This document shows, piece after piece, positions 50,246-59,192 of a stretch of DNA of 64,000 nt. The translations under genes were made by a program, and so were the position numbers. The stretch's first letter is position 1; each line of letters starts with the position of its first letter. Source of the DNA: Streptomyces sp. NBC_01717 (GTDB taxonomy: Bacteria; Actinomycetota; Actinomycetes; Streptomycetales; Streptomycetaceae); NCBI RefSeq assembly GCF_036248255.1, contig NZ_CP109178.1, forward strand, positions 5,084,001-5,148,000, in the 5' to 3' direction. A model generated the notes under the pieces. It had not been told where the DNA came from and did no database searches. It saw only the letters and a program-made list of their open reading frames with translations.

Positions 50246-51262
50246 GTGTCCAAATCGCCGGTGAGAGCGCAGGCCAAGGGGGCTGATGGGGTGTCGGAAG
50301 GCCGAAATTCCGCTGTGGGCGAACAGGCTATCAGTCGCCCGACAAAAGCGACAAAACGTCCGTCGGGGGAGTCGGTGAAACAGGGGAAGCCGGTGAAGTC
50401 GGCCGGGTCGGGGAAGCCCGCGAAAGCAGCCGCGGCGGCGAAGTCCGCGAAGCCCGGGAAGGCAGCCGCGGCCGCGAAGCCCGGGAAGCCCGCGAAGGCG
50501 GAATCCCACCTCGCGATGGTCCGCCGCGCCCGCCGGATCAACCGCGAGCTCGCCGAGATCTACCCGTACGCCCACCCGGAGCTGGACTTCAGGAACCCCT
50601 TCGAGCTCCTCGTCGCCACGGTCCTGTCCGCCCAGACCACCGACCTGAGGGTCAACCAGACCACCCCAGCGCTGTTCGCCGCCTACCCCACCCCCGAGGA
50701 CATGGCGGCGGCCGTCCCGGAGGCGCTGGAGGAGCTCATCCGGCCGACCGGTTTCTTCCGGGCCAAGGCCAAGTCGCTGATAGGCCTCTCCGCGTCGATC
50801 AGGGACAACTTCGGCGGTGAGGTACCGGGCAGGCTGGCGGATCTCGTCACGCTGCCCGGTGTGGGCCGCAAGACCGCCAACGTCGTCCTCGGCAATGCCT
50901 TCGGCGTCCCCGGCATCACGGTCGACACCCACTTCGGCCGACTGGTCCGCCGCTGGAAGTGGACGGAGCAGGAGGACCCGGAGAAGGTCGAGGCGGAGAT
51001 CGCCGCGATCTTCCCCAAGAGCGAGTGGACGATGCTCTCGCACCGCGTCGTCTTCCACGGCCGCCGTATCTGCCACGCCCGCAGGCCCGCCTGCGGCGCC
51101 TGTCCGATCGCCCCGCTCTGCCCCTCGTACGGTGAGGGCGAGACGGACCCGGAAAAGGCCCGGAAGCTCCTGAAGTACGAGATGGGCGGCCAGCCGGGTC
51201 AGCGGCTCAGCCCGCCGCCGGACTACCCGGGCAGGCCCGCGCCCGCGCTGGGAGCCGGGTGA
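50246..51262 (+). CDS. nth: Endonuclease III with basic N-terminal extension
   Basis: A 338-aa DNA glycosylase/AP-lyase for oxidised pyrimidines. The core has [19 protein letters not shown] (helix-hairpin-helix with catalytic Lys) and VDTHFGRL (catalytic Asp). The 4Fe-4S loop is C-x6-C-x2-C-x5-C ([17 protein letters not shown]). About 85 residues precede the conserved core, rich in Lys, Ala and Pro ([17 protein letters not shown]), like a histone H1 tail. The GTG start at 50246 has no clear ribosome site, so the extension could be shorter. Confidence 0.92.
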   Translation: MSKSPVRAQAKGADGVSEGRNSAVGEQAISRPTKATKRPSGESVKQGKPVKSAGSGKPAKAAAAAKSAKPGKAAAAAKPGKPAKAESHLAMVRRARRINRELAEIYPYAHPELDFRNPFELLVATVLSAQTTDLRVNQTTPALFAAYPTPEDMAAAVPEALEELIRPTGFFRAKAKSLIGLSASIRDNFGGEVPGRLADLVTLPGVGRKTANVVLGNAFGVPGITVDTHFGRLVRRWKWTEQEDPEKVEAEIAAIFPKSEWTMLSHRVVFHGRRICHARRPACGACPIAPLCPSYGEGETDPEKARKLLKYEMGGQPGQRLSPPPDYPGRPAPALGAG

Positions 51263-51346
51263 CACAGGCGGTGGCCGGCTGACGGGGGCGCCCGCTCCGG
51301 AACGAAAGGTGTGGCGACAGGCGTTGTGGGACGACGAGGGGTGCCT

Positions 51347-52120
51347 ATGAAGACGCACGAACAGAGCCACGCCCGGGCGGACGGGCAGACGCCCGACCGG
51401 AGCGACGTGGAGAAGCGCGAACACGACCACACCGCCGGCGCGGGTCGTGACGACGCGATCGCCGTCACGACCGAAGGGCTGCCCGGCTGGCTCGACCCTG
51501 TCGTCCGCGCCGCGCGGACCATCGAGCCCCGGCAGCTCAGCCGCTTCCTGCCGCCCGAGAACGGCGCCGGGCGCCAGTCCGCGGTGCTGATCCTGTTCGG
51601 CGAGGGCGAGCGCGGCCCCGAGCTGCTCCTGATGGAGCGCTCCGGATCCCTGCGTTCCCACGCAGGGCAGCCTTCCTTCCCCGGTGGCGCCCTGGACCCC
51701 GAGGACGGCGATCAGGCGACCACAGGGCCGCTGAGGGCCGCTCTGCGGGAGGCCGAGGAGGAGACAGGCCTCGATCCGCGCGGCGTCCAGCTCTTCGGCG
51801 TGCTGCCCCGGCTCTACATTCCGGTGAGCAGCTTCGTGGTGACGCCGGTCCTCGGCTGGTGGCGGGTGCCCAGCCCGGTCGGAGTCGTCGATCCGGCGGA
51901 GACGGCCCGGGTCTTCACGGTTCCCGTGGCGGATCTCACGGATCCGGCCAATAGAGTGACGACGGTGCACCCCAGCGGTCATCTGGGTCCGGCATTTCTG
52001 GTCGAATCGGCCCTCGTCTGGGGTTTCACGGCCGGGGTCATCGACCGCATTCTGCACTTCGCAGGGTGGGAGCTCCCCTGGGACAGGTCCAGACAGGTGC
52101 CGCTCGACTGGCGCGCATGA
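51347..52120 (+). CDS. Nudix CoA pyrophosphatase (NudL-like)
   Basis: A 257-aa Nudix hydrolase. The box is complete: GGALDPEDGD then AALREAEEETGLD. The SHAGQPSFPGGAL segment is the UPF0035/CoA-specific motif. An ~40-residue disordered N-terminus precedes the domain. The ATG at 51347 with GAGGGG is preferred over a GTG 12 codons upstream. It is the Rv3672c counterpart, between nth and the MarP-like gene. Confidence 0.9.
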   Translation: MKTHEQSHARADGQTPDRSDVEKREHDHTAGAGRDDAIAVTTEGLPGWLDPVVRAARTIEPRQLSRFLPPENGAGRQSAVLILFGEGERGPELLLMERSGSLRSHAGQPSFPGGALDPEDGDQATTGPLRAALREAEEETGLDPRGVQLFGVLPRLYIPVSSFVVTPVLGWWRVPSPVGVVDPAETARVFTVPVADLTDPANRVTTVHPSGHLGPAFLVESALVWGFTAGVIDRILHFAGWELPWDRSRQVPLDWRA

Positions 52121-52210
52121 CAGGCTGACTCCCGTGCCGGGCCCTTCCGGGCCCGCCCGGCCTCAGCCGAACGAACGGGTCCGGCGACGAATCTGCGAGG
52201 GCAATAGACG

Positions 52211-53416
52211 GTGAACGTGCTGGACATCCTGCTGCTGGCCGGCGCCGTGTGGTTCGCAGTGATCGGCTACCGCCAGGGCTTCGTCGTCGGCATCCTGTCG
52301 GTGATCGGGTTCCTCGGCGGCGGCCTTGTCGCCATCTATCTGCTGCCGGTCCTGTGGGACCAGTTGACGGACAACTCGGAAGTCTCCTCGACTGCCGCGG
52401 TCGTCGCGGTCATAATCGTGATCGTGTGCGCGTCCGTCGGCCAGGCCTTCACTACACATCTCGGCAACAAACTCCGCCGCTACATCACGTGGTCGCCTGC
52501 GCGCGCACTCGACGCGACCGGCGGCGCGCTGGTCAATGTGGTCGCGATGCTGCTGGTGGCCTGGCTGATCGGGTCAGCCCTCGCGGGTACGTCGCTGCCG
52601 ACGCTGGGCAAGGAGGTCCGTAACTCCTCGGTGCTGCTCGGCGTCTCCCGGGTGATGCCCTCCCAGGCCTCCACCTGGTTCACGGACTTCTCCTCGGTCC
52701 TCGCGCAGAACGGCTTCCCGCAGGTCTTCAGCCCCTTCGCCAACGAACCGATCACCGAGGTCAGGGCCCCGGACCCGGCTCTGGCCGGCAGCCCGGTCGC
52801 GACGCGCGCCAAGCAGTCCATCGTCAAGGTCGTCGGTACGGCTCCGAGCTGCGGCAAGGTCCTCGAAGGCACCGGCTTCGTCTTCTCCGACCGCCGGGTG
52901 ATGACCAACGCGCATGTCGTCGGCGGCGTCGACGAGCCGACCGTCCAGATCGGCGGCCAGGGGCGGTTGTACGACGCGAAGGTCGTCCTCTACGACTGGC
53001 AGCGCGACATCGCCGTACTCGACGTCCCGGGTCTCGACGCGAAGCCGCTGAAGTTCACCGACACCAACCACGACGCGGCCTCGGGGAACAGCGCCATCGT
53101 CGCGGGCTTCCCGGAGAACGGCGCCTACGACGTACGCGCCGCGCGTGTCCGCGGCCGCATCGACGCCAACGGCCCGGACATCTACCACCGGGGCACGGTC
53201 CGCCGCGACGTGTACTCGCTCTACGCGACGGTCCGTCAGGGCAACTCAGGCGGCCCGCTGCTGACCCCCGACGGCAAGGTGTACGGAGTCGTGTTCGCGA
53301 AGTCGCTGGACGACCCCCAGACGGGCTACGCCCTGACGGCCGACGAGATCCGCCAGGACATCACGACCGGCCGCACCGCCAACCAGCAGGTCGACAGCCA
53401 GGCGTGCGCGTTGTAA
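52211..53416 (+). CDS. marP: MarP-like membrane serine protease
   Basis: A 401-aa protease. Four N-terminal helices (CvpA-like, about residues 5-125) precede a chymotrypsin-like external domain. The triad is His235, Asp266 and Ser346 (QGNSGGPL). Cys214 and Cys399 match the pair that forms the activity-controlling disulfide in M. tuberculosis MarP (Rv3671c), a protease needed for acid and oxidative stress tolerance. GTG start. A terminator follows at 53435. Confidence 0.92.
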   Translation: MNVLDILLLAGAVWFAVIGYRQGFVVGILSVIGFLGGGLVAIYLLPVLWDQLTDNSEVSSTAAVVAVIIVIVCASVGQAFTTHLGNKLRRYITWSPARALDATGGALVNVVAMLLVAWLIGSALAGTSLPTLGKEVRNSSVLLGVSRVMPSQASTWFTDFSSVLAQNGFPQVFSPFANEPITEVRAPDPALAGSPVATRAKQSIVKVVGTAPSCGKVLEGTGFVFSDRRVMTNAHVVGGVDEPTVQIGGQGRLYDAKVVLYDWQRDIAVLDVPGLDAKPLKFTDTNHDAASGNSAIVAGFPENGAYDVRAARVRGRIDANGPDIYHRGTVRRDVYSLYATVRQGNSGGPLLTPDGKVYGVVFAKSLDDPQTGYALTADEIRQDITTGRTANQQVDSQACAL

Positions 53417-53434
53417 GTCGCGGAGACGGCGAGG

Positions 53435-53460
53435 GAGTGCGGGGCAACTGCCCCGCACTC
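53435..53460 (+). terminator. Terminator after marP
   Basis: A perfect 12-bp stem (GAGTGCGGGGCA/TGCCCCGCACTC) with a two-base loop lies 18 bases after the stop. Confidence 0.82.
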
Positions 53461-53873
53461 ACCTCCTGGAGTCTTTCTCCGCGTGATCAGGTGAGGGGCG
53501 GCGGGTCATCCGCGGGGATGCCGCAGCCGCGCCGAGACCCAGCGGGCCCGGCGGCGGAGGATGCGCGGAATGCCCAGCCGGGGATCATGCAGATCATGCG
53601 CACTGCGCACCCGGCCCTGGGGGCCGTCCCCCTCATGAGTGCTCGGATCCGCCGTAGCGGTCGAGCGTCGATTGCGTGCTGCGTCACCGAAGTCGTGCGT
53701 CCAGCCCATACCCCGACGTCTGCCCGTGCCTCATGGTCGGTAATCGCCCATGCGTCAGCCAATTGGCCTATGCGCCGGGCAATTGGCTGTTCGTCGGACA
53801 ACTGTGCTCTTCCGGCCACCGGTTGGCCGCGCCGGAGCACCGGCCCGGGCCGCCCGCAGGGCCGGTCGCGGGC
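53461..53873. other. Intergenic stretch with an AGCCAATTG inverted repeat
   Basis: No convincing gene in either strand. At 53757-53788, AGCCAATTG and CAATTGGCT face each other across 14 bases. CCAATTGGC-type sequence is rare in this GC-rich context, so it may be a protein-binding site. It lies downstream of the EphE-like gene, about 85 bases past its stop. Confidence 0.45.
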
Positions 53874-54836
53874 CTACCGGTCCGGCTCGGGATCCTTGAG
53901 CCAGTTGATGAGTTCGGTCGAGAAACCGACCGGATCCTCCTCGTGCGGGAAGTGCCCCAGACCATCGAAAAGTCGCCAACGGTACGGCGCTTCGACGTAC
54001 TGGCCGGACCCCGCCGCACTCCGCGTACGGACCGCCGGATCGAGCGAACCGTGCAGATGCAGTGTGGGCACCCGCACCGGGCGCTTCATCCTGCGGTTGA
54101 ACTGGATGCCGTCCGGGCGCGCCATGGACCGCACCATCCAGCGGTACGGCTCGATCGAGCAGTGCGCCGTCGACGGGATGCACATCGCGCGCCGGTAGAC
54201 GTCCACCGCCGCGTCGTCGGGGAACTCCGCCGCCCGCGGCCCCGACCAGTCGCGGATCAGCCGGCCGACCAACGCCGCGTCGTCCGCGACGAGCTGACGC
54301 TCCGGCACCCAAGGCCGCTGGAAGCCCCAGATGTACGAGCCCGCCCGGGACTGTGCGAAGTCGGAGAGCATGGAGGACCGCCAACGGCGCGGGTGCGGCA
54401 TCGAGGAGACCGCCAGCCGGCGCACCAGCTTCGGCCGCATCACCGCGGCCGTCCAGGCGAGGTAGCCGCCCATGTCGTGGCCGACCAGCGCGGCGTCCGG
54501 CTCGCCGAGCGAGCGGATCACGCCGGTGATGTCGAGGGCGAGGTTGGCGGGGTCGTAACCCCGAGGCGTACGGTCGCTGCCGCCCACTCCGCGCAGATCC
54601 ATCGCGACGGCACGGAAGCCGGCGTCGGCGAGTGCGGTCAGCTGATGGCGCCAGGTCCACCAGAACTGCGGGAAGCCGTGCAACAGCAGTACGAGCGGCC
54701 CGTCCCCCAGCTCGGCGATGTGGAAGCGGGCCCCGTTGGCTGCCACGTCGCGGTGGGTCCAGGGGCCGTCGAGGCGTACGGGACTGCCTGAGCCGGGGCC
54801 GGTGGGGCCGAATGCGCTGGAATCGGGGACGGTCAT
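53874..54836 (-). CDS. EphE-like alpha/beta hydrolase (epoxide hydrolase family)
   Basis: A 320-aa hydrolase. HGFPQFWWTWRHQL provides the oxyanion hole, GHDMGGYLAW holds the Asp nucleophile (not Ser), and LGHFPHEED holds the catalytic His. An Asp nucleophile with an HGFP motif is characteristic of epoxide hydrolases and haloalkane dehalogenases. It overlaps the DUF1469 gene by 4 bases. It is the Rv3670 counterpart. Confidence 0.87.
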   Translation of the reverse strand: MTVPDSSAFGPTGPGSGSPVRLDGPWTHRDVAANGARFHIAELGDGPLVLLLHGFPQFWWTWRHQLTALADAGFRAVAMDLRGVGGSDRTPRGYDPANLALDITGVIRSLGEPDAALVGHDMGGYLAWTAAVMRPKLVRRLAVSSMPHPRRWRSSMLSDFAQSRAGSYIWGFQRPWVPERQLVADDAALVGRLIRDWSGPRAAEFPDDAAVDVYRRAMCIPSTAHCSIEPYRWMVRSMARPDGIQFNRRMKRPVRVPTLHLHGSLDPAVRTRSAAGSGQYVEAPYRWRLFDGLGHFPHEEDPVGFSTELINWLKDPEPDR

Positions 54837-55372
54837 GCGGACGAGCGTGCCACAGCGGACGCCTGGTCCTGGACCGCGGACTTCGTCAGGGCCTTGTCCG
54901 TCGGGGTGCTACCCGAGGCTGTGACGGCCGGACGGCTCGTACCCGCGGTGACGGCGGGCCGCGGATGCGGCTTGACGCCCTGCAGCACGGCCGCCGTCTG
55001 CTTGGCCGAGGCGATGGACTTCTCCGGCGGCTTGACCTTCTTGAACTTGGCGATGGCGATCAGCGCGAGCAGGATCGCCAGCACGATGAACGCGGCGCCG
55101 ACGATCAGGAACGACCACGCGAGCCCGAGTCCCAGGTTGTGGATTCCGTACGCCGCCGCGAAGCTCAGCACGGGCAGCGCGAACAGAATCAGCACGCCTG
55201 CGACGATGAACGCCACACTGCCGGCCACACCCCGCTTGACGTCCTGCCGCACCTCTGCCTTGGCCAGGGCGATCTCGTCGTGCACCAGTGCGGACACCTC
55301 GGCCGTCGCCGAGGCGACCAGCTGCCCGAGACTGCGGTCGGCGCTGCCCGCGTAGTTGCCGGGGTCGCTCAT
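54833..55372 (-). CDS. Phage holin-like superfamily III/DUF1469 membrane protein
   Basis: A 179-aa membrane protein. The N-terminal amphipathic segment (SLGQLVASATAEVSALVHDEI) precedes two helices (VAFIVAGVLILFALPVL and FLIVGAAFIVLAILLALIAI). The C-terminus is long and Ala/Thr/Ser-rich. Despite the family name it is a chromosomal membrane protein, not a phage relic. It is the Rv3669 counterpart. Confidence 0.85.
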   Translation of the reverse strand: MSDPGNYAGSADRSLGQLVASATAEVSALVHDEIALAKAEVRQDVKRGVAGSVAFIVAGVLILFALPVLSFAAAYGIHNLGLGLAWSFLIVGAAFIVLAILLALIAIAKFKKVKPPEKSIASAKQTAAVLQGVKPHPRPAVTAGTSRPAVTASGSTPTDKALTKSAVQDQASAVARSSA

Positions 55373-55417
55373 CCCTGACTCCCTCTTCTGCTCCTGCTCG
55401 ACACATCTGGTGTCAGA

Positions 55418-56827
55418 TCATGCCGGACTGTCCGGCTTGCTGCTCGCTGCCCCCGCCAGTTCGGCAAGGCGGCGGTGCTCCGCGGCCTTCTTCTCGTAGA
55501 TCGCGGCCATCCGAAGGTGGTACGCGGGATTGTCCTGCTCGTAGATGTCGGGAACGCCGTCCTGGTCCTCGTCGAGCTCCTCCGCCTCGTAGAGCGTCCG
55601 GTATCTGCGTACCCGGAGTTTGAGCAATGCACCGGAGAACACGGCCGCGATCAGGGAGCCCATCAGCACTGCGGCCTTGATCTCGTTGGTGAGGGTGGCG
55701 TTCCCTTCGAATGCGAGCTCGCCGATGAGCAGCGAGACGGTGAAGCCGATCCCGGCGAGCGAGGCGACCGCGAAGACGTCCGCCCATGCCAGGTCCTTGT
55801 TCAGCTCCGCCTTGGTGAATCGGGCGGCCAGCCAGGTACCGCCGAAGATGCCGACCGTCTTGCCGACGACGAGCCCCAGCACGACACCGAGCGTCTCGGG
55901 CCGGGTGAAGACCCCTGCCAGTGCGTTGCCGGAGAGCGAGACCCCGGCCGAGAAGAGCGCGAACAGCGGCACGGCGAGACCGGCCGACAGCGGGCGTATC
56001 AGGTGTTCGATGTGCTCGCCGGGAGAGTGCTGCTCGCCCTCGCGCCGGGTGCAGCGCAGCATCAGGCCCATGGCGACACCGGCGATGGTGGCGTGGATGC
56101 CGCTGTTGTACATCAGTCCCCAGATGACCAGGGCGAGCGGTACGTAGACGTACCAACCGCGCACGTTCTTGCGCAGCAGCAGACAGAAGACGGCGAGGCC
56201 GACGACGGCGCCGATGAGCGCCATGAAGTCGATGTCCTCGGTGAAGAAGATGGCGATGATCAGGATCGCGAAGAGGTCGTCGACGACGGCAAGGGTGAGC
56301 AGGAAGGCGCGGAGCGCGGACGGCAGCGAGGTGCCGATGACCGCGAGGACGGCGAGCGCGAAGGCGATGTCGGTGGCGGTCGGGACGGCCCAGCCGTCCG
56401 TGGAACCGCCGCCGACCACAGTCGCCAGTGTGTAGACGACGGCCGGCGCGGCCATGCCGCAGACGGCGGCGATGACCGGTAGGACGGCGGCCTTGGGGTC
56501 GCGCAGGTCACCCGCTACCAGTTCTCGCTTGAGCTCGACACCCGCGACGAAGAAGAAGATCGCGAGCAGCCCGTCGGCCGCCCAGTGCTGCACGGAGAGG
56601 TCCAGCCCCAGGAACTGCGGCCCGAGGTGGAAGTCGCTGACGGCCCGGTAACTGGACCCGAGAGTGTTCGCCCAGGTCAGCGCGGCGACGGCGGCGACCA
56701 GCAGGATGACTCCGCCGACGGTCTCGGTGCGCAGGGCGTCCGTGAGGTAGTTCCGCTCGGGGAGGGAGAGACGCCCGAGAAAGGTGCGGCGGGACGGAGA
56801 GGGGGGTGTGGGGGCGGGCGCGGCCAC
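55418..56827 (-). CDS. nhaA: NhaA-family Na+/H+ antiporter
   Basis: A 469-aa antiporter with about 12 helices. Conserved features are GVELKRELV, ATDIAFALAVLA and LAVVDDLFAILIIA (the essential Asp pair). The C-terminal ~60 residues form a charged cytoplasmic tail (EELDEDQDGVPDIY and EKKAAEHRRL). The GTG start at 56827 is supported by CGGAGG. It exports Na+ in exchange for H+ at alkaline pH. Confidence 0.94.
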   Translation of the reverse strand: MAAPAPTPPSPSRRTFLGRLSLPERNYLTDALRTETVGGVILLVAAVAALTWANTLGSSYRAVSDFHLGPQFLGLDLSVQHWAADGLLAIFFFVAGVELKRELVAGDLRDPKAAVLPVIAAVCGMAAPAVVYTLATVVGGGSTDGWAVPTATDIAFALAVLAVIGTSLPSALRAFLLTLAVVDDLFAILIIAIFFTEDIDFMALIGAVVGLAVFCLLLRKNVRGWYVYVPLALVIWGLMYNSGIHATIAGVAMGLMLRCTRREGEQHSPGEHIEHLIRPLSAGLAVPLFALFSAGVSLSGNALAGVFTRPETLGVVLGLVVGKTVGIFGGTWLAARFTKAELNKDLAWADVFAVASLAGIGFTVSLLIGELAFEGNATLTNEIKAAVLMGSLIAAVFSGALLKLRVRRYRTLYEAEELDEDQDGVPDIYEQDNPAYHLRMAAIYEKKAAEHRRLAELAGAASSKPDSPA

Positions 56828-56990
56828 GAGTGGAGACCTCCGGGTCGGTACGGCAGCAATGGCATGGCTGATGCACTTGCCGACCAGACTTCCCGGCACA
56901 CCCTGTGGAGATTTATTGATGAGTTATTGATGCAGCTGCCACTGTACCCGGGGTGTGCGGGGCCGTATCCGGTGATCTTCACCTTAAATG

Positions 56991-57029
56991 CCCGAGGGGC
57001 ACCCGGCGCGTTGCCGGATGCCCCTCGGG
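56991..57029 (-). terminator. Terminator after acetyl-CoA synthetase
   Basis: Eleven-base arms CCCGAGGGGCA and TGCCCCTCGGG enclose a second CCGGC/GCCGG stem. It lies 32 bases past the acs stop. Confidence 0.82.
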
Positions 57030-57061
57030 GTCGTATCTGCTCGTGCCTGTTGCCGCCGGTC

Positions 57062-59017
57062 TCAGTCCTCGGAGGACGACGACGGCAGCTGCGTCTGGAT
57101 GAGATCCATGACCGAGGAGTCGGTGAGCGTGGTGACATCACCCAGCTCGCGGTTCTCCGCGACATCGCGCAGCAGGCGGCGCATGATCTTGCCGGATCGG
57201 GTCTTCGGCAGCTCGGCGACCGGCAGGATCCGCTTGGGCTTGGCGATCGGGCCGAGCGTGGCGCCGACGTGGTTGCGCAGATCGGCGACGAGGCTGTCGG
57301 AGGCGGATGCCGAACCGCGCAGTATCACGAACGCGACAATGGCCTGGCCGGTCGTCTCGTCGGCCGCGCCGACCACGGCGGCCTCGGCGACCGACGGGTG
57401 CGACACGAGCGCCGACTCGACCTCGGTGGTCGAGATGTTGTGCCCGGACACGAGCATCACGTCGTCGACCCGGCCGAGCAGCCAGATGTCGCCGTCCTCG
57501 TCCTTCTTGGCGCCGTCGCCCGCGAAGTACTTGCCCTCGAAGCGCGCCCAGTAGGTGTCGATGAAGCGCTGGTCGTCGCCCCAGATGGTGCGGAGCATCG
57601 ACGGCCACGGCTCGGTGAGGACGAGGTAGCCGCCCCCGCCGTTCGCCACCTCGTTGGCCTCGTCGTCGACGACGGTGGCGGAGATACCGGGCAGGGCGCG
57701 CTGGGCGGAACCGGGCTTGGTCTCCGTGACACCGGGAAGCGGCGAGATCATCATCGCGCCGGTCTCGGTCTGCCACCAGGTGTCCACGATCGGGCACTTG
57801 TCGGCGCCGATGTGCTTGCGGTACCAGATCCACGCCTCGGGGTTGATCGGCTCACCGACCGAACCGAGAATCCGCAGCGACGACAGGTCGAACTTGGCGG
57901 GGATGTCGTCGCCCCACTTCATGAACGTACGGATCGCGGTGGGCGCGGTGTAGAGGATCGTGACGCCGTACTTCTGGATGATCTCCCAGAAGCGGCCCTG
58001 GTGAGGCGTGTCGGGCGTGCCCTCGTACATCACCTGCGTCGCGCCGTTGGCCAGCGGTCCGTACACGATGTACGAGTGCCCGGTCACCCAGCCGATGTCG
58101 GCGGTGCACCAGTAGACGTCGGTCTCCGGCTTGAGGTCGAAGACGGCGTGGTGGGTGTACGCCGCCTGCGTGAGGTAGCCGCCGGAGGTGTGCAGGATGC
58201 CCTTCGGCTTACCCGTCGTACCCGAGGTGTAGAGGATGAAGAGCGGATGCTCGGCGTCGAATGCCTCGGGGGTGTGCTCGGTGGGCTGGCGGCCGGTGAT
58301 CTCGTGCCACCAGACGTCGCGGCCCTCGGTCCACGGGGTGTCCTGGCCGGTGCGCCGCACCACGAGGACATGCTCGACGGTGTCGAAGCGGGAGACGGCG
58401 TCGTCCACGGCGGGCTTCAGCGCGGACGGTTTGCCGCGGCGGTAGCCACCGTCGGCGGTGATGACGACCTTGGCGTCCGCGTCCTGGATGCGGGCGGCGA
58501 TGGCGTCGGCGGAGAAGCCGCCGAAGACCACCGAGTGCGCGGCGCCGATGCGGGCGCAGGCCAGCATCGCGACGGCGGCCTCGGGGATCATCGGCAGGTA
58601 GACGGCGACCCGGTCGCCCTTGCCGACACCGAGCTCGGCGAGGGCGTTGGCGGCGCGGGAGACCTCGTCCTTCAGTTCCGCGTACGTGATTGCGCGGCTG
58701 TCGCCGGGCTCGCCCTCGAAGTGGATGGCGACACGGTCGCCGTGACCCGCTTCGACGTGACGGTCCACGCAGTTGTACGCGACGTTCAGCTTGCCGTCCG
58801 CGAACCACTTGGCGAAGGGCGGGGTGCTCCAGTCGAGCGTCTCGGTCGGCTCCGTGGCCCAGGTCAGGCGCCGGGCCTGCTCGGCCCAGAAGCCCAGCCG
58901 ATCCGCCTCGGCCTGCTCGTACGCCTCGGCTGTGACGTTGGCGTCGGCGGCCAGATCGGCGGGTGGTGCGAACCGACGATCTTCCCGAAGCAGATTGGCC
59001 AAGCTTTCGTTGCTCAC
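57062..59017 (-). CDS. acs: Acetyl-CoA synthetase
   Basis: A 651-aa AMP-forming enzyme: acetate + ATP + CoA to acetyl-CoA. ATP-binding motif [11 protein letters not shown] and the C-terminal [10 protein letters not shown] (Lys acetylated by Pat-type enzymes to switch activity off) are intact. The GTG start ([10 protein letters not shown]) fits GGGAG upstream; an ATG 14 codons earlier is weaker. It is the Rv3667 counterpart. Crp, encoded nearby, may regulate it. Confidence 0.95.
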   Translation of the reverse strand: MSNESLANLLREDRRFAPPADLAADANVTAEAYEQAEADRLGFWAEQARRLTWATEPTETLDWSTPPFAKWFADGKLNVAYNCVDRHVEAGHGDRVAIHFEGEPGDSRAITYAELKDEVSRAANALAELGVGKGDRVAVYLPMIPEAAVAMLACARIGAAHSVVFGGFSADAIAARIQDADAKVVITADGGYRRGKPSALKPAVDDAVSRFDTVEHVLVVRRTGQDTPWTEGRDVWWHEITGRQPTEHTPEAFDAEHPLFILYTSGTTGKPKGILHTSGGYLTQAAYTHHAVFDLKPETDVYWCTADIGWVTGHSYIVYGPLANGATQVMYEGTPDTPHQGRFWEIIQKYGVTILYTAPTAIRTFMKWGDDIPAKFDLSSLRILGSVGEPINPEAWIWYRKHIGADKCPIVDTWWQTETGAMMISPLPGVTETKPGSAQRALPGISATVVDDEANEVANGGGGYLVLTEPWPSMLRTIWGDDQRFIDTYWARFEGKYFAGDGAKKDEDGDIWLLGRVDDVMLVSGHNISTTEVESALVSHPSVAEAAVVGAADETTGQAIVAFVILRGSASASDSLVADLRNHVGATLGPIAKPKRILPVAELPKTRSGKIMRRLLRDVAENRELGDVTTLTDSSVMDLIQTQLPSSSSED

Positions 59018-59167
59018 GACATCTCCCATTCCCAGGGTGTCCGTTGTGTCCCGGGGCATAGCTCATCAGGCCCAGGGCCGGGTGACAAGTGTCTGCCGGG
59101 AATTGGTTTAGACCTGTGTTTCGTGTAAGGAGGAACGATCACAAGGTCTCACGGACCCGAGGCGCAC

Positions 59168-59192
59168 GTGGTTCAGGTGCGCGTGGTTCAGG
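59168..59192 (-). repeat. Near-exact 15-bp tandem repeat across the SulP-CA stop codon
   Basis: GTGGTTCAGG occurs at 59168 and 59183, exactly 15 bases apart, within a slightly longer imperfect repeat. On the coding strand this yields a second in-frame TGA five codons after the real stop. Confidence 0.7.

Noticed and set aside
53487..53840. A 117-codon minus-strand gene after marP
   Set aside because: No recognisable domain, no ribosome site, and codon bias no better than the other frames.
54833..55372. Prophage holin gene
   Set aside because: The family name is misleading. It sits in a conserved chromosomal order with EphE, MarP and NhaA and no phage genes are near.
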